64,000 bases of DNA from CAVZOY01 sp963777095. GTDB lineage: Bacteria > Actinomycetota > Actinomycetes > Mycobacteriales > Geodermatophilaceae. The stretch lies in the NCBI GenBank assembly GCA_963777095.1, contig CAVZOY010000001.1:62001-126000 (forward strand), read 5' to 3'. Each line of letters begins with the position of its first letter. Positions within the stretch are counted from its first letter, which is position 1. The notes under the pieces are model-generated. The model did not search any database. It had not been told where the DNA came from and worked only from the letters and a program-made list of their open reading frames with translations. Of this stretch, positions 40,913-48,284 are shown piece by piece. A program made the translations under genes and the position numbers.

Positions 40913-42196
40913 TCATGCGGCCCGTGCGGGAAGCAAGGCCTCGGCGCGGTCGGCGGCGCTCGGACGGGTCCGCCCCTCCTCGGCCAGGGTGCCGGCGAAC
41001 CGGCGGGCGGCCTCGCCGTAGGAGCGCTGCTCGAGGAGCAGGCGGACCGCCGCGGCGATGCGCTCCGGCGACGCGGACTTGTCGAGGCGGATCCCGGCGC
41101 CGAGACGCAGCACCCGCACGGTGTTGTCCTTCTGATCGCGGCCCATCGGCATGCAGACCAGCGGCACGCCGGCCGCGAGCGCCTTGAGCACGCTGCCGTG
41201 GCCGGCGTGGGTGACGACGACGGCGGTCTCGGCGAGGACGACGCCGTGCGGGGCGGCCCGAACGACGCGGACGTTGGCCGGGGCCGGCACGTCGGCCGGG
41301 TCGACCGCCGGGCCGGTCGTGACCAGCCCGCGCACGGGCAGCTGCCCGAGTGCGACGCACGCACTGCGCAACAGACCGAGCTGGTCCTGGTACACCGAGC
41401 TGGTGGCGACCAGGACGAGCGGGCCGTCGCCGTCGGGTCGCCAGTCGTCGTTCCCGGCCCACTCGGGGTCGTCGAGCTGAGGGCCGACGAAGTGCACGTT
41501 CGCCGGAATGCGTGGTGACCGGAAGTCGAAGGTCGGGCTCGTCATCACCAGCACCTGGGCGCACCGGTCGAGCAGTTCGAACATGTCGGCGACCGGTGGC
41601 TGCCGGTACGCGGCGAGCACCTCGTTCAGGCCGGGCCGCAGGCGGCCGAAGACCAGTCCCAGGACGGCGCGCGCCAGCGCGTCCCTCGTTCGGCCCAGTG
41701 GCCCGATGCCGGGCAGCCACCCGGACGTCATCACCGGCATCCCCGGGGTCGGCCGCAGGTAGATGTTCGGCATGAGTGCGGCCGTGGGCAGCCCGCTCGC
41801 CGTGGCCCCGATCAGGATCCCCGGGATGGCGGCCTCCGCCAGCACCGCATCGGGGGACAGGCCCGTGATCGCGGCCGTCACGTCCCGGGCGTACGTCGCG
41901 GCGGGGCCGACGAGGAAGCGGTCCCGCGCGGCGGCGAACTGCCGGGCGGGACCTCCGCGCTCCATGTCGGCGATCAGTGCGGTCTGGTCGGCGACGGAGT
42001 CCACGCGCGGCGCCGTCTCCCAGGGGCGAAAGCCGCATCCGGCGGCCCGGGCACCCCGTTCCGCGGTCGGATCGGCGACGACCTCGACGGAGTGCCCCCG
42101 CCGGACCAGTTCCGCGGCGAGCCCCAGTGCCGGCGGCAGTGTGCCGCCCGCGTCGATGACCGCCATGAGGAATCGGCCGTGGGGTCGATCGGGCAT
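40913..42196 (-). CDS. Macrolide/UDP-glycosyltransferase-type glycosyltransferase (GT1)
   Basis: A 427-residue GT-B glycosyltransferase of the MGT/EryCIII type. The N-terminus FLMAVIDAGGTLPPALGLAA is the acceptor-side Rossmann start; the C-terminal nucleotide-sugar site has VRAAPHGVVLAETAVVVTHA, then GHGSVLKALAAGVPLVCMPM and DQKDNTVRVLRLGAGI. Such enzymes glycosylate natural products, lipids or drugs. No polyketide or other biosynthetic genes are near, so the acceptor is unknown. ATG 42196 has AGGGAGGG 6 bases upstream. Part of the block that lies between pdxS and the yebC remnant. Confidence 0.87.
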   Translation of the reverse strand: MPDRPHGRFLMAVIDAGGTLPPALGLAAELVRRGHSVEVVADPTAERGARAAGCGFRPWETAPRVDSVADQTALIADMERGGPARQFAAARDRFLVGPAATYARDVTAAITGLSPDAVLAEAAIPGILIGATASGLPTAALMPNIYLRPTPGMPVMTSGWLPGIGPLGRTRDALARAVLGLVFGRLRPGLNEVLAAYRQPPVADMFELLDRCAQVLVMTSPTFDFRSPRIPANVHFVGPQLDDPEWAGNDDWRPDGDGPLVLVATSSVYQDQLGLLRSACVALGQLPVRGLVTTGPAVDPADVPAPANVRVVRAAPHGVVLAETAVVVTHAGHGSVLKALAAGVPLVCMPMGRDQKDNTVRVLRLGAGIRLDKSASPERIAAAVRLLLEQRSYGEAARRFAGTLAEEGRTRPSAADRAEALLPARAA

Positions 42197-42313
42197 CGCG
42201 CACCCTCCCTGCACCCGGCGGAGGGGACAGCATCGCGCGCCGTCGCCCTGTCGGACAGCAGTTGCCGAGCGCCGTCCCTCCGCCCCGACCGCCGGGGTGC
42301 GGCGGTCCCCGCC

Positions 42314-42319
42314 GTAGCC
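42314..42319 (+). promoter_or_regulatory. Putative -10 box of the former pdxT gene
   Basis: TAGCCT lies 8 bases before GTG 42328, the start of the pdxT fragment. The promoter survived the deletion. Confidence 0.45.
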
Positions 42320-42327
42320 TGGACGGT

Positions 42328-42457
42328 CGTGTCCAGCGATCCGACCCGGCCCGTCATCGGCGTTCCGCCTCATCGACGCGCTCGAGGATCTCGACGACGT
42401 GCAGAACGTGTACGCGAACTACGACGTCTCCGACGAGGTGCTCGAGAAGGTCGGCTG
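42328..42457 (+). pseudogene. Deletion scar: pdxT 5' end joined to yebC 3' end
   Basis: GTG 42328 begins SSDPTRPVIGV, the typical start of PdxT (whose next residues should be LALQGDV). At about 42361 it changes abruptly into RLIDALEDLDDVQNVYAN, the C-terminal end of a YebC/PmpR transcriptional regulator, ending VSDEVLEKVG at stop 42455-42457, 31 codons in all. The two pieces are in different frames. The order pdxS-pdxT-yebC-ruvC is usual in actinobacteria, so the simplest reading is one deletion of about 1.3 kb that removed most of pdxT and nearly all of yebC. An assembly fault is the alternative. Confidence 0.78.
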
Positions 42458-42498
42458 AACCGGGCGTGTTGCGGCACGGCGCTGTCGGTCCCGCCGGT

Positions 42499-42504
42499 TA
42501 GCGT
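42499..42504 (+). promoter_or_regulatory. Putative -10 box of the ruvCAB operon
   Basis: TAGCGT lies 38 bases before the ruvC ATG and gives a leader of about 30 bases containing a G-rich ribosome binding site. It could have arisen or become important once yebC was lost. Confidence 0.35.
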
Positions 42505-42542
42505 GGTCGAACAGGCGTTCGGCTGACCGTGGGGGGCTGTTC

Positions 42543-43109
42543 ATGCGGGTGCTCGGGATCGACCCGGGTCTGACGCGGTGCGGGTGGGGCGTGGTCGAGG
42601 GCCGCCCCGGCGCGCGTCCCACGGCGCTCGGCGTCGGAGTCGTCCGCAGCTCGGCCGAGCTGGACCTCGAGCTGCGGCTGCTGGAGCTGCACACCGCGGT
42701 CACCGCGCTGCTGCGCGAGTTCCGCCCCGACGTCGTGGCGGTCGAGCGGGTCTTCACGCAGAACAACAAGGGCACCGCCATGGGCACCGCGCAGGCCGCG
42801 GGCGTCGCCGCGCTGGCCGCCGCGCAGGCCGACCGGCCGGTGGCCTGGCACACGCCGAGCGAGGTCAAGGCCGCGATCTCGGGCAACGGCCGCGCCGGCA
42901 AGGAGCAGGTGACGCTGATGGTGACCCGGGTGCTCGGGCTCGCCGCGGCGCCGAAGCCCGCGGACGCCGCGGATGCGCTCGCGCTGGCGATCTGCCAGGT
43001 GTGGCGCGGGCCGGCTCAGCAACGGTTGAAGGTGGCTGCCCTCGCGGGCGGCATCGGAGCACCCGTCGTGCAGCGGACGCTGCCGCGGTGGCAGGGGGTC
43101 GGCAAGTGA
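42543..43109 (+). CDS. ruvC: Holliday junction resolvase RuvC
   Basis: A 188-residue endonuclease that cuts Holliday junctions together with RuvAB. The four catalytic acids are present: D7 in VLGIDPGLTRCGWG, the glutamate in VVAVERVFTQNNKGTAMG (about 69), and the two C-terminal aspartates in PADAADALALAICQVW (about 141 and 144). The GTG start of ruvA overlaps its stop (GTGA). Length and context (ruvCAB) are normal. Confidence 0.96.
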   Translation: MRVLGIDPGLTRCGWGVVEGRPGARPTALGVGVVRSSAELDLELRLLELHTAVTALLREFRPDVVAVERVFTQNNKGTAMGTAQAAGVAALAAAQADRPVAWHTPSEVKAAISGNGRAGKEQVTLMVTRVLGLAAAPKPADAADALALAICQVWRGPAQQRLKVAALAGGIGAPVVQRTLPRWQGVGK

Positions 43110-43741
43110 TCGCGAGTGTGAGTGGCCGGGTGGCGGCGGTGTCGCCGGACGGCGCGGTGGTCGAGGTCGGCGGGGTGGGGCTCTCGGTGCAGTGCACCCC
43201 CGGCACGATCGCCCGGCTGCAGGTGGGGGAACAGGCGCGGCTGTCGACCAGCCTCGTCGTCCGCGAGGACTCGCTGACCCTGTACGGCTTCGCCGACGAC
43301 GACGAGCGCCAGCTGTTCGAGCTGCTGCAGACCGCCAACGGCGTGGGGCCGCGGTTGGCCCAGGCGGTGCTGGCGATCCACCCGCCGCGCGAGGTCCGAC
43401 GGGCCGTCTCGATGGCCGACCTCAAGGCGCTCATGCAGGTGCCCGGGATCGGCAAGAAGGGCGCCGAGCGGCTGGTGCTGGAGCTGCGCGACCGGCTGGG
43501 CTCCACGAGCACCGACACGTCGCTGGACGGCGGCGCGCTGCCGGCCGGCGCAGGGCCGATCACGCCGGTCGCGCCGTGGCGCGACCAGCTGTCCGCCGCC
43601 CTCATGGGGCTGGGCTGGAACATCCGGGAGGCCGACTCCGCGGTGGCCGCCCTCGCGCCGGTGGCGGACGAGCAGCTGACCTCGGGCGGCCGGATCGACG
43701 TGGCGGTGCTGCTGCGGCAGGCGCTGCAGATGCTGCGGTAG
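43106..43741 (+). CDS. ruvA: Holliday junction DNA helicase subunit RuvA
   Basis: A 211-residue RuvA: an N-terminal OB fold (IASVSGRVAAVSPDGAVVEV, LYGFADDDERQLFELLQTAN), tandem helix-hairpin-helix motifs (ANGVGPRLAQAVLAIHPP and VPGIGKKGAERLVLELRDRL) and, after a flexible linker, domain III (about 160-211) that binds RuvB. It targets RuvB to four-way junctions. Coupled to ruvC; ruvB starts 4 bases after its stop. Confidence 0.96.
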   Translation: MIASVSGRVAAVSPDGAVVEVGGVGLSVQCTPGTIARLQVGEQARLSTSLVVREDSLTLYGFADDDERQLFELLQTANGVGPRLAQAVLAIHPPREVRRAVSMADLKALMQVPGIGKKGAERLVLELRDRLGSTSTDTSLDGGALPAGAGPITPVAPWRDQLSAALMGLGWNIREADSAVAALAPVADEQLTSGGRIDVAVLLRQALQMLR

Positions 43742-43745
43742 ACGA

Positions 43746-44874
43746 GTGAGCGCGCCCTTCGACCGCCCGCTGCTGGGCGAGGCGGTCAGCGGCCTCGGCC
43801 GGGAGTACGCGGTGTCCCCGCAGGCCGGGGACGAGGAGCGGGTCGTCGAGTCGGCGCTGCGGCCGCACTCGCTGGCCGACTTCATCGGCCAGAAGAAGGT
43901 CGCGCGGCAGCTGGACCTGGTGCTCGAGGGCGCCAAGCGCCGCGGGCGGCCGCCGGACCACGTGCTGCTGTCCGGCCCGCCGGGGCTGGGCAAGACGTCG
44001 CTGGCGCTGATCATCGGGTCGGAGCTCGGGACGTCGGTCAAGATCACCAGCGGTCCGGCGATCGAGCGCTCCGGCGATCTCGCCGCCATGCTGTCGAACC
44101 TCGGCTACGGTGACGTGCTGTTCATCGACGAGATCCACCGCATCGCCCGTCCGGCCGAAGAGCTCCTCTACATGGCGATGGAGGACTTCCGCGTCGACGT
44201 GGTCGTCGGCAAGGGCCCCGGTGCCACGGCGATCCCCCTGGAGATCAACCCGTTCACGCTGGTCGGCGCCACCACCCGGGCGGGCCTGCTGACCGGGCCG
44301 CTGCGCGACCGGTTCGGCTTCGTCGGGCAGATGGAGTTCTACGAGCCCGCCGAGCTCCAGCTGGTCCTGGCCCGCAGCGCCGACCTGCTGGGCGTCGACG
44401 CTGACCGACGAGGGTTCCGCGGAGATCGCCGGACGCTCCCGCGGCACACCCCGCATCGCCAACCGGCTGCTGCGGCGGGTGCGCGACTTCGCCGAGGTCA
44501 AGGCCGACGGCCGGGTCACCCTCGAGGTCGCCCGAGCCGCACTGGCGCTCTACGACGTCGACGACCTGGGCCTGGACCGGCTCGACCGGGCCGTGCTCGA
44601 GGCGCTGGTCACCCGGTTCGGAGGTGGGCCGGTCGGCGTCGCGACGCTCGCGGTCGCGGTGGGGGAGGAGCCGCACACCGTCGAGGAGGTGTGCGAGCCG
44701 TTCCTCGTCCGGGCCGGGCTGCTCGCCCGCACCCCGCGCGGGCGGGTCGCGACCGAGGCGGCCTGGCGCCATCTCGACGTGCCGCTCCCGCGCGGCGGCC
44801 TGCCGCTCGGTGGCGGGGTGGGCGCGGGCGCGCCGCCTGCCGAGGCTCCGGACGAGCCGCTGTTCGACGTCTGA
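43746..44874 (+). CDS. ruvB: Holliday junction branch-migration ATPase RuvB (one frameshift as read)
   Basis: AAA+ motor of branch migration. Walker A GPPGLGKTS, Walker B LFIDEIHRI, sensor-type GATTRAGLLTGPLRDRFG and the N-terminal LRPHSLADFIGQKKV are all clear. The frame shifts at about 44400, between ADLLGVD and LTDEGSAEIAGRSRGTPRIA; removing one G restores 375 residues and the winged-helix C-terminus (DLDRLDRAVLEAL-like, GGGPVGVATLAVAVGEE). The C-terminal tail VPLPRGGLPLGGGVGAGAPP...DEPLFDV is longer than in E. coli and is repeated at the end of the TPR gene 1175 bp further on. Confidence 0.93.
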
Positions 44875-44877
44875 CCG
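44778..44877 (+). repeat. 100-bp direct repeat, copy 1 (3' end of ruvB)
   Basis: Matches 45953-46052 at about 94 of 100 positions, including the stop codon. Most differences are at third codon positions. Confidence 0.9.
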
Positions 44878-44885
44878 CTCGAGAT

Positions 44886-44899
44886 CCGCCGTACGGCGG
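44886..44899. promoter_or_regulatory. 14-bp palindrome upstream of the peptide/TPR cassette
   Basis: CCGCCGTACGGCGG is a perfect palindrome 12 bases after the ruvB stop and about 85 bases before the first peptide gene. It could be a terminator stem or a repressor site; the sequence does not decide. Confidence 0.35.
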
Positions 44900-44985
44900 G
44901 TACGGATCCGCCGTCCGGCCGATGTGTCGTGCCGGTGGTGCCCGCGACGCTCTCCTCGTCCGTCCGTCGACGTGAGGAGAGTGCG

Positions 44986-45105
44986 ATGCGTTCCGTCTGG
45001 TCCTTGTTGCTCGGTCTGCTGACCGGGTCGTCCGCCGGGCAGCGGCTGCCCTGGGGGATGGACCCGCAGCACAACGAGACGCTGCTCCTGGACGCCGAGT
45101 CGTGA
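44986..45105 (+). CDS. 39-residue peptide with HNETLLLD C-terminus
   Basis: A tiny ORF with a good ribosome binding site (GAGGAGAG, 4-5 bases before ATG). It has a hydrophobic N-terminal stretch (VWSLLLGLLTG, about 4-14) like a signal or membrane segment, and a C-terminal part containing DPQHNETLLLDAES. Its stop overlaps the GTG start of a second tiny ORF that ends in almost the same motif. No family is recognised. Conservation of HNETLxLD between two neighbouring small ORFs of different N-terminal sequence is the main reason to believe both are real. Function unknown; a processed or exported peptide is an inference. Confidence 0.65.
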   Translation: MRSVWSLLLGLLTGSSAGQRLPWGMDPQHNETLLLDAES

Positions 45106-45233
45106 GGCGGCTGGTCGCCCGGCTGGCCGGGCTCGTGGCGTTCGCCGGCTTCGCGGGGACCGCCTGGTCCGACGTCCTCTCCGGCCTCCAGTCGAACCAC
45201 AACGAGACCTTGGTCCTCGACTCCGCACGATGA
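45102..45233 (+). CDS. 43-residue peptide with HNETLVLD C-terminus
   Basis: The second tiny ORF, GTG start overlapping the previous stop (GTGA), and its own stop overlapping the ATG of the TPR gene (ATGA). The N-terminus is basic then hydrophobic (RRLVARLAGLVAFAGFAG), a typical signal/membrane pattern; the C-terminus reads QSNHNETLVLDSAR. Aligned with the first peptide: G-(M/L)-x2-(Q/N)-HNETL-(L/V)-LD-(A/S). Translational coupling in a row of three genes suggests joint dosage. No known family. Confidence 0.65.
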   Translation: MRRLVARLAGLVAFAGFAGTAWSDVLSGLQSNHNETLVLDSAR

Positions 45234-46049
45234 CCGGCTTCAGGCGCCGGACCGCCCCGCCGTCCGTCGGCGGGTGCGGGCTCTGCTGTCCCGAGCGAAC
45301 GCCGCCCGCCATGCCGGGCGGTACGAGCAGGCCCGCGACGGATATCTGGAGGCGATCGCGCTCGCCGAACGGCTGGGCCCAGACGAGGCCGAGCTCGGGC
45401 ACGCCTGAACGGCCTGGGCATCGTCGGCAAGTACACCGGCCGGTTCGCCGAGGCCGGCGACGCGTATCGCCGCGCCCTCGGCGTCTGCGAGCGGGTGTAC
45501 GGGCCCGGGCACCCCGAGACGGCCGGCATCCACCACAACCTGGGCGGCCTGGCGCACGCGGAGGGCCGGTACGCAGACGGTGAGGCTCCGGCTCGCCGCG
45601 CCGTCGAGATCCGTGAGGCCGCCGACGGCCCGGACCATCCGACCGTGGCCGCCGACAAGGCGGCCCTCGCCGCGATCCTCGACGGCCTGGGCCGCAGCGC
45701 CGACGCCGAGCAGCTCCTCGGGGAGGCGCTGGCCGTGTTCGAGCGCGTCCACGGGCCGGAGCACCACGAGGTCGGCGTGACGCTGGCCAACCTCGGCGCG
45801 ATCCGCCAACGGGCCGGTGACCTCGCCGCCGCCGAGCGTCTGCACCGGCACGCCCTCGCCGTCAAGGAGCGGGCGCTCGGGCCGGGACACCCGGAGCTGG
45901 TGCCCACGCTGAACAACCTCGCGACCGTGCTGCGCCGAACCGGCCGACTCGCCGTGCCGCTCCCGCGCGGTGGCCTGCCGCTCGGCGGCGGAGTGGGCGC
46001 GGGTGCGCCGCCGGCCGACGCTCCGGACGAGCCGCTGTTCGACGTCTGA
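45230..46049 (+). CDS. Tetratricopeptide-repeat protein, frameshifted as read, with a RuvB-like tail
   Basis: A TPR protein built of about 42-residue kinesin-light-chain-like repeats. Clear units are AGDAYRRALGVCERVYGPGH, APARRAVEIREAADGPDHPT, AEQLLGEALAVFERVHGPEH and AERLHRHALAVKERALGPGH, each followed by an NLG-type helix. The 5' third is in other frames; four +1 repairs (near 45246, 45249, 45397 and 45403) give 271 residues starting MTGFRPDRPAVRRRVRALLS. There is no enzymatic domain, so it probably binds a peptide or protein. After NLATVLRRTGRLA the TPR array stops abruptly and continues as VPLPRGGLPLGGGVGAGAPP, a copy of the RuvB C-terminus. The natural end has therefore been lost. Coupled to the two upstream peptides. 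Confidence 0.75.
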
Positions 46050-46052
46050 CCG
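45953..46052 (+). repeat. 100-bp direct repeat, copy 2 (end of TPR gene)
   Basis: The second copy of the ruvB 3' end, offset 1175 bp from the first. The changes are mostly silent (GGC/GGT, GGT/GGC, GGG/GGA, GGC/GGT, CCT/CCG) plus one E-to-D. Confidence 0.9.
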
Positions 46053-46077
46053 TCGGGGATCCGGCGGGCGGGAGATC

Positions 46078-46113
46078 GGACGACGGCGCACCGATTGCCG
46101 ACGGTGCGTCGTC
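46078..46113 (+). terminator. Possible terminator after the TPR gene
   Basis: An imperfect stem (GACGACGGCGCACCG against CGACGGTGCGTCGTC) about 30 bases after the stop. The rest of the 240-base gap before yajC shows no gene. Confidence 0.4.
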
Positions 46114-46292
46114 ATCAGCGCCGACACGCGCTTAGACTCACACCCGCTGGCGCGCAACTCGTAGGCCCGCGGCCGTGCGCGCCCCCGCCCGGTCGCCCTC
46201 GCGCGCCGCACACCGACGTACACGAGCGGGTCCCTCCGGGGCCCGCACCGACCGCGGACAGGACCCGTCGCGGTAGAGAGGCACACTCAGTC

Positions 46293-46611
46293 GTGGAGCA
46301 GTTGCTTTTCCCCCTGATCATGGTCGCGGTCTTCGTGTTCCTGATCGTCCTGCCCGCCCGCCAGCGGAAGAAGATGCAGGAACGGCAGACCGCCATGCAG
46401 AACTCGCTGACGATCGGCACGCCGGTGATGACCACCGCCGGCCTGCACGGATCCGTCGCCGGGCTCGGCGACAAGACCGTCGACCTGGAGATCTCGCCGG
46501 GCGTCGTCGTCACCTTCGCCCGACAGGCGGTCCTCGAGGTGCGTCGCCCGGCCGTGGAGACGCACCGGGCTCGGCGACGACACCCCGGGCACCTCCGGCC
46601 CCGTCGTCTGA
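46293..46611 (+). CDS. yajC: Preprotein translocase accessory subunit YajC (one frameshift as read)
   Basis: A small membrane protein that joins SecDF. It has one N-terminal helix (LLFPLIMVAVFVFLIVLPAR, about 4-23), then RQRKKMQERQTAMQNSLTIG and the conserved VMTTAGLHGSVAGLGDKTVD and EISPGVVVTFARQAV. Removing one G near 46562 keeps the frame through TTGLGDDTPGTSGPVV to the TGA at 46609, 105 residues. It heads the yajC-secD-secF-apt-rel run typical of actinobacteria; secD starts 13 bases later. Confidence 0.9.
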
Positions 46612-46624
46612 GCCGGGGGACCCC

Positions 46625-48284
46625 GTGGCTCAGCGCAGGCTGCCCGCGCGCCGGTACTTCGGCGCCTTCGTCCTCATCGTCGCCGTCCTGTACGGGCTGA
46701 TCTTCTTCACCGGTACCGAGCGCACCCCGCAGCTCGGCCTCGACCTCCGCGGCGGCACGACCGTCACGTTGACCGCTGCCACGCCCGACGGCCAGCCGCC
46801 CGCGTCCGAGGAGCTCGAGCTGGCCCGCCAGATCATCGAGCAGCGGGTCAACGGCCTCGGCGTCGCCGAGGCCGAGGTGGTCACCGAGGGCGAGAACAAC
46901 ATCGTCATCTCGGTGCCCGGTGACGACGGAGAGCAGGCGCGCGAGCTCGGCGCCACCGCCCAGCTGCGCTTCCGCCCGGTGATCGGCCAGCCGGAGCCTG
47001 CCCTCCCGCCCGCTGACGACGCCGAGCCCACCGAGAGCGCCGAGGCGAGCGACTCGGCCGCGGCCTCCGACTCCGCGTCGGCGAGCCCGTCCGAGTCCGC
47101 CGAGGCGACCTCGTCCGACAGCCCCGCGGCCACCGACTCGGCCGCACCCGCCGCGCCGGGCTCGGAGCCGGTTACCGAGGAGGAGGCGGCCGCCGCCTTC
47201 GCCGAGCTGACCTGTGACCCGGAGGACGTCTCCACCGAGATCGCGCTCCCCGAGAGCTACGTCGCGGCCTGCTCCGAGGACGGCGCGGTCAAGTACCTGC
47301 TCGGCCCGACCATCATCGAGGGCACGCAGATCGACGACGCCTCGGCCGGCACCGACCCGACGACCGGCGAGTGGGTCGTCCTGCTCGACTTCCGGTCCGA
47401 GGGCCGGCGCGACGTGGGCCGAGTACACCGCGGCGCACGTCCAGGAGAACGTCGCCTTCACCCTCGACGGCCGGGTCATCTCCGCGCCCACGATCACGAG
47501 CGCGATCAACGGCCAGACGACGATCACCGGCCAGTTCGACCAGGAGACGGCCACCACGCTGGCCAACCAGTTGCGCTACGGCGCGCTGCCGCTGACCTTC
47601 ACGCAGGCCACCGCTCAGTCCATCTCCACCGAGCTGGGTGCCGAGCAGCTGGAGGCCGGCCTCATCGCCGGCGGCATCGGCATCGCGCTGGTGTTCGTCT
47701 ACGCGCTGGTCTACTACCGGCTCCTGGGCCTGGTGATGATCGCCAGCCTCATCCTGTCGGCGGTGGTCGTCTTCGCTGTCCTGGTGCTGCTGGGCCGGGA
47801 GATCGGCTTCACGCTGAGCCTCGCGGGCATCGCCGGGTTCATCGTGTCGATCGGCATCACGGCGGACTCGTTCGTCGTCTACTTCGAGAGACTCAAGGAC
47901 GAGATCCGCGAGGGGCGCACCCTGCGCTCCGCCGTCCCGCGGTCGTGGGTGCGCGCGCGGCGCACCATCCTGTCGGCCGACGCGGTCAGCTTCCTCGCCG
48001 CGGCGATCCTCTACGTGCTCGCGATCGGCGACGTGAAGGGCTTCGCGTTCACGCTCGGCATGTCCACCGTGCTCGACCTGGTGGTCGTCTTCCTCTTCAC
48101 CCATCCGCTGCTGGCCGTGCTCTCGCGCTTCAAGAGCTTCGGCAGCGCCCGGTTCTCCGGACTCGGCTCGGTGGACCGCGCGAGCGTCGTGCATGCGTCC
48201 GGGCGAGCCGCGGACCGTCAGCTCGTCGGTGCCGGAACCAGCGGTGCGCCCACCTCCGGCGACCGGAACAGGAGTGCCCGATGA
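46625..48284 (+). CDS. secD: Protein translocase subunit SecD (one frameshift as read)
   Basis: An RND-type membrane protein that uses the proton gradient to help Sec export. The first helix YFGAFVLIVAVLYGLIFFTG is followed by GLDLRGGTTVTLTA, the large periplasmic P1 domain (about 45-330) with an inserted Ser/Ala/Glu-rich linker (about 125-185) common in actinobacteria, then helices in VFVYALVYYRLLGLVMIASL and the conserved ITADSFVVYFERLKDEIREG. A break near 47414 is repaired by removing one G (RDWAEYTAAHVQENVAF), giving 552 residues. The secF start overlaps its stop (ATGA). Confidence 0.93.

Noticed and set aside
40913..42196. A natural-product biosynthetic cluster around the glycosyltransferase
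   Set aside because: No polyketide, peptide, terpene or sugar-nucleotide synthesis genes are nearby. A single glycosyltransferase is not enough.
47400..47420. Programmed ribosomal frameshift in secD
   Set aside because: No slippery heptamer or downstream structure is evident, and the same type of break occurs at about 30 other sites in unrelated genes.
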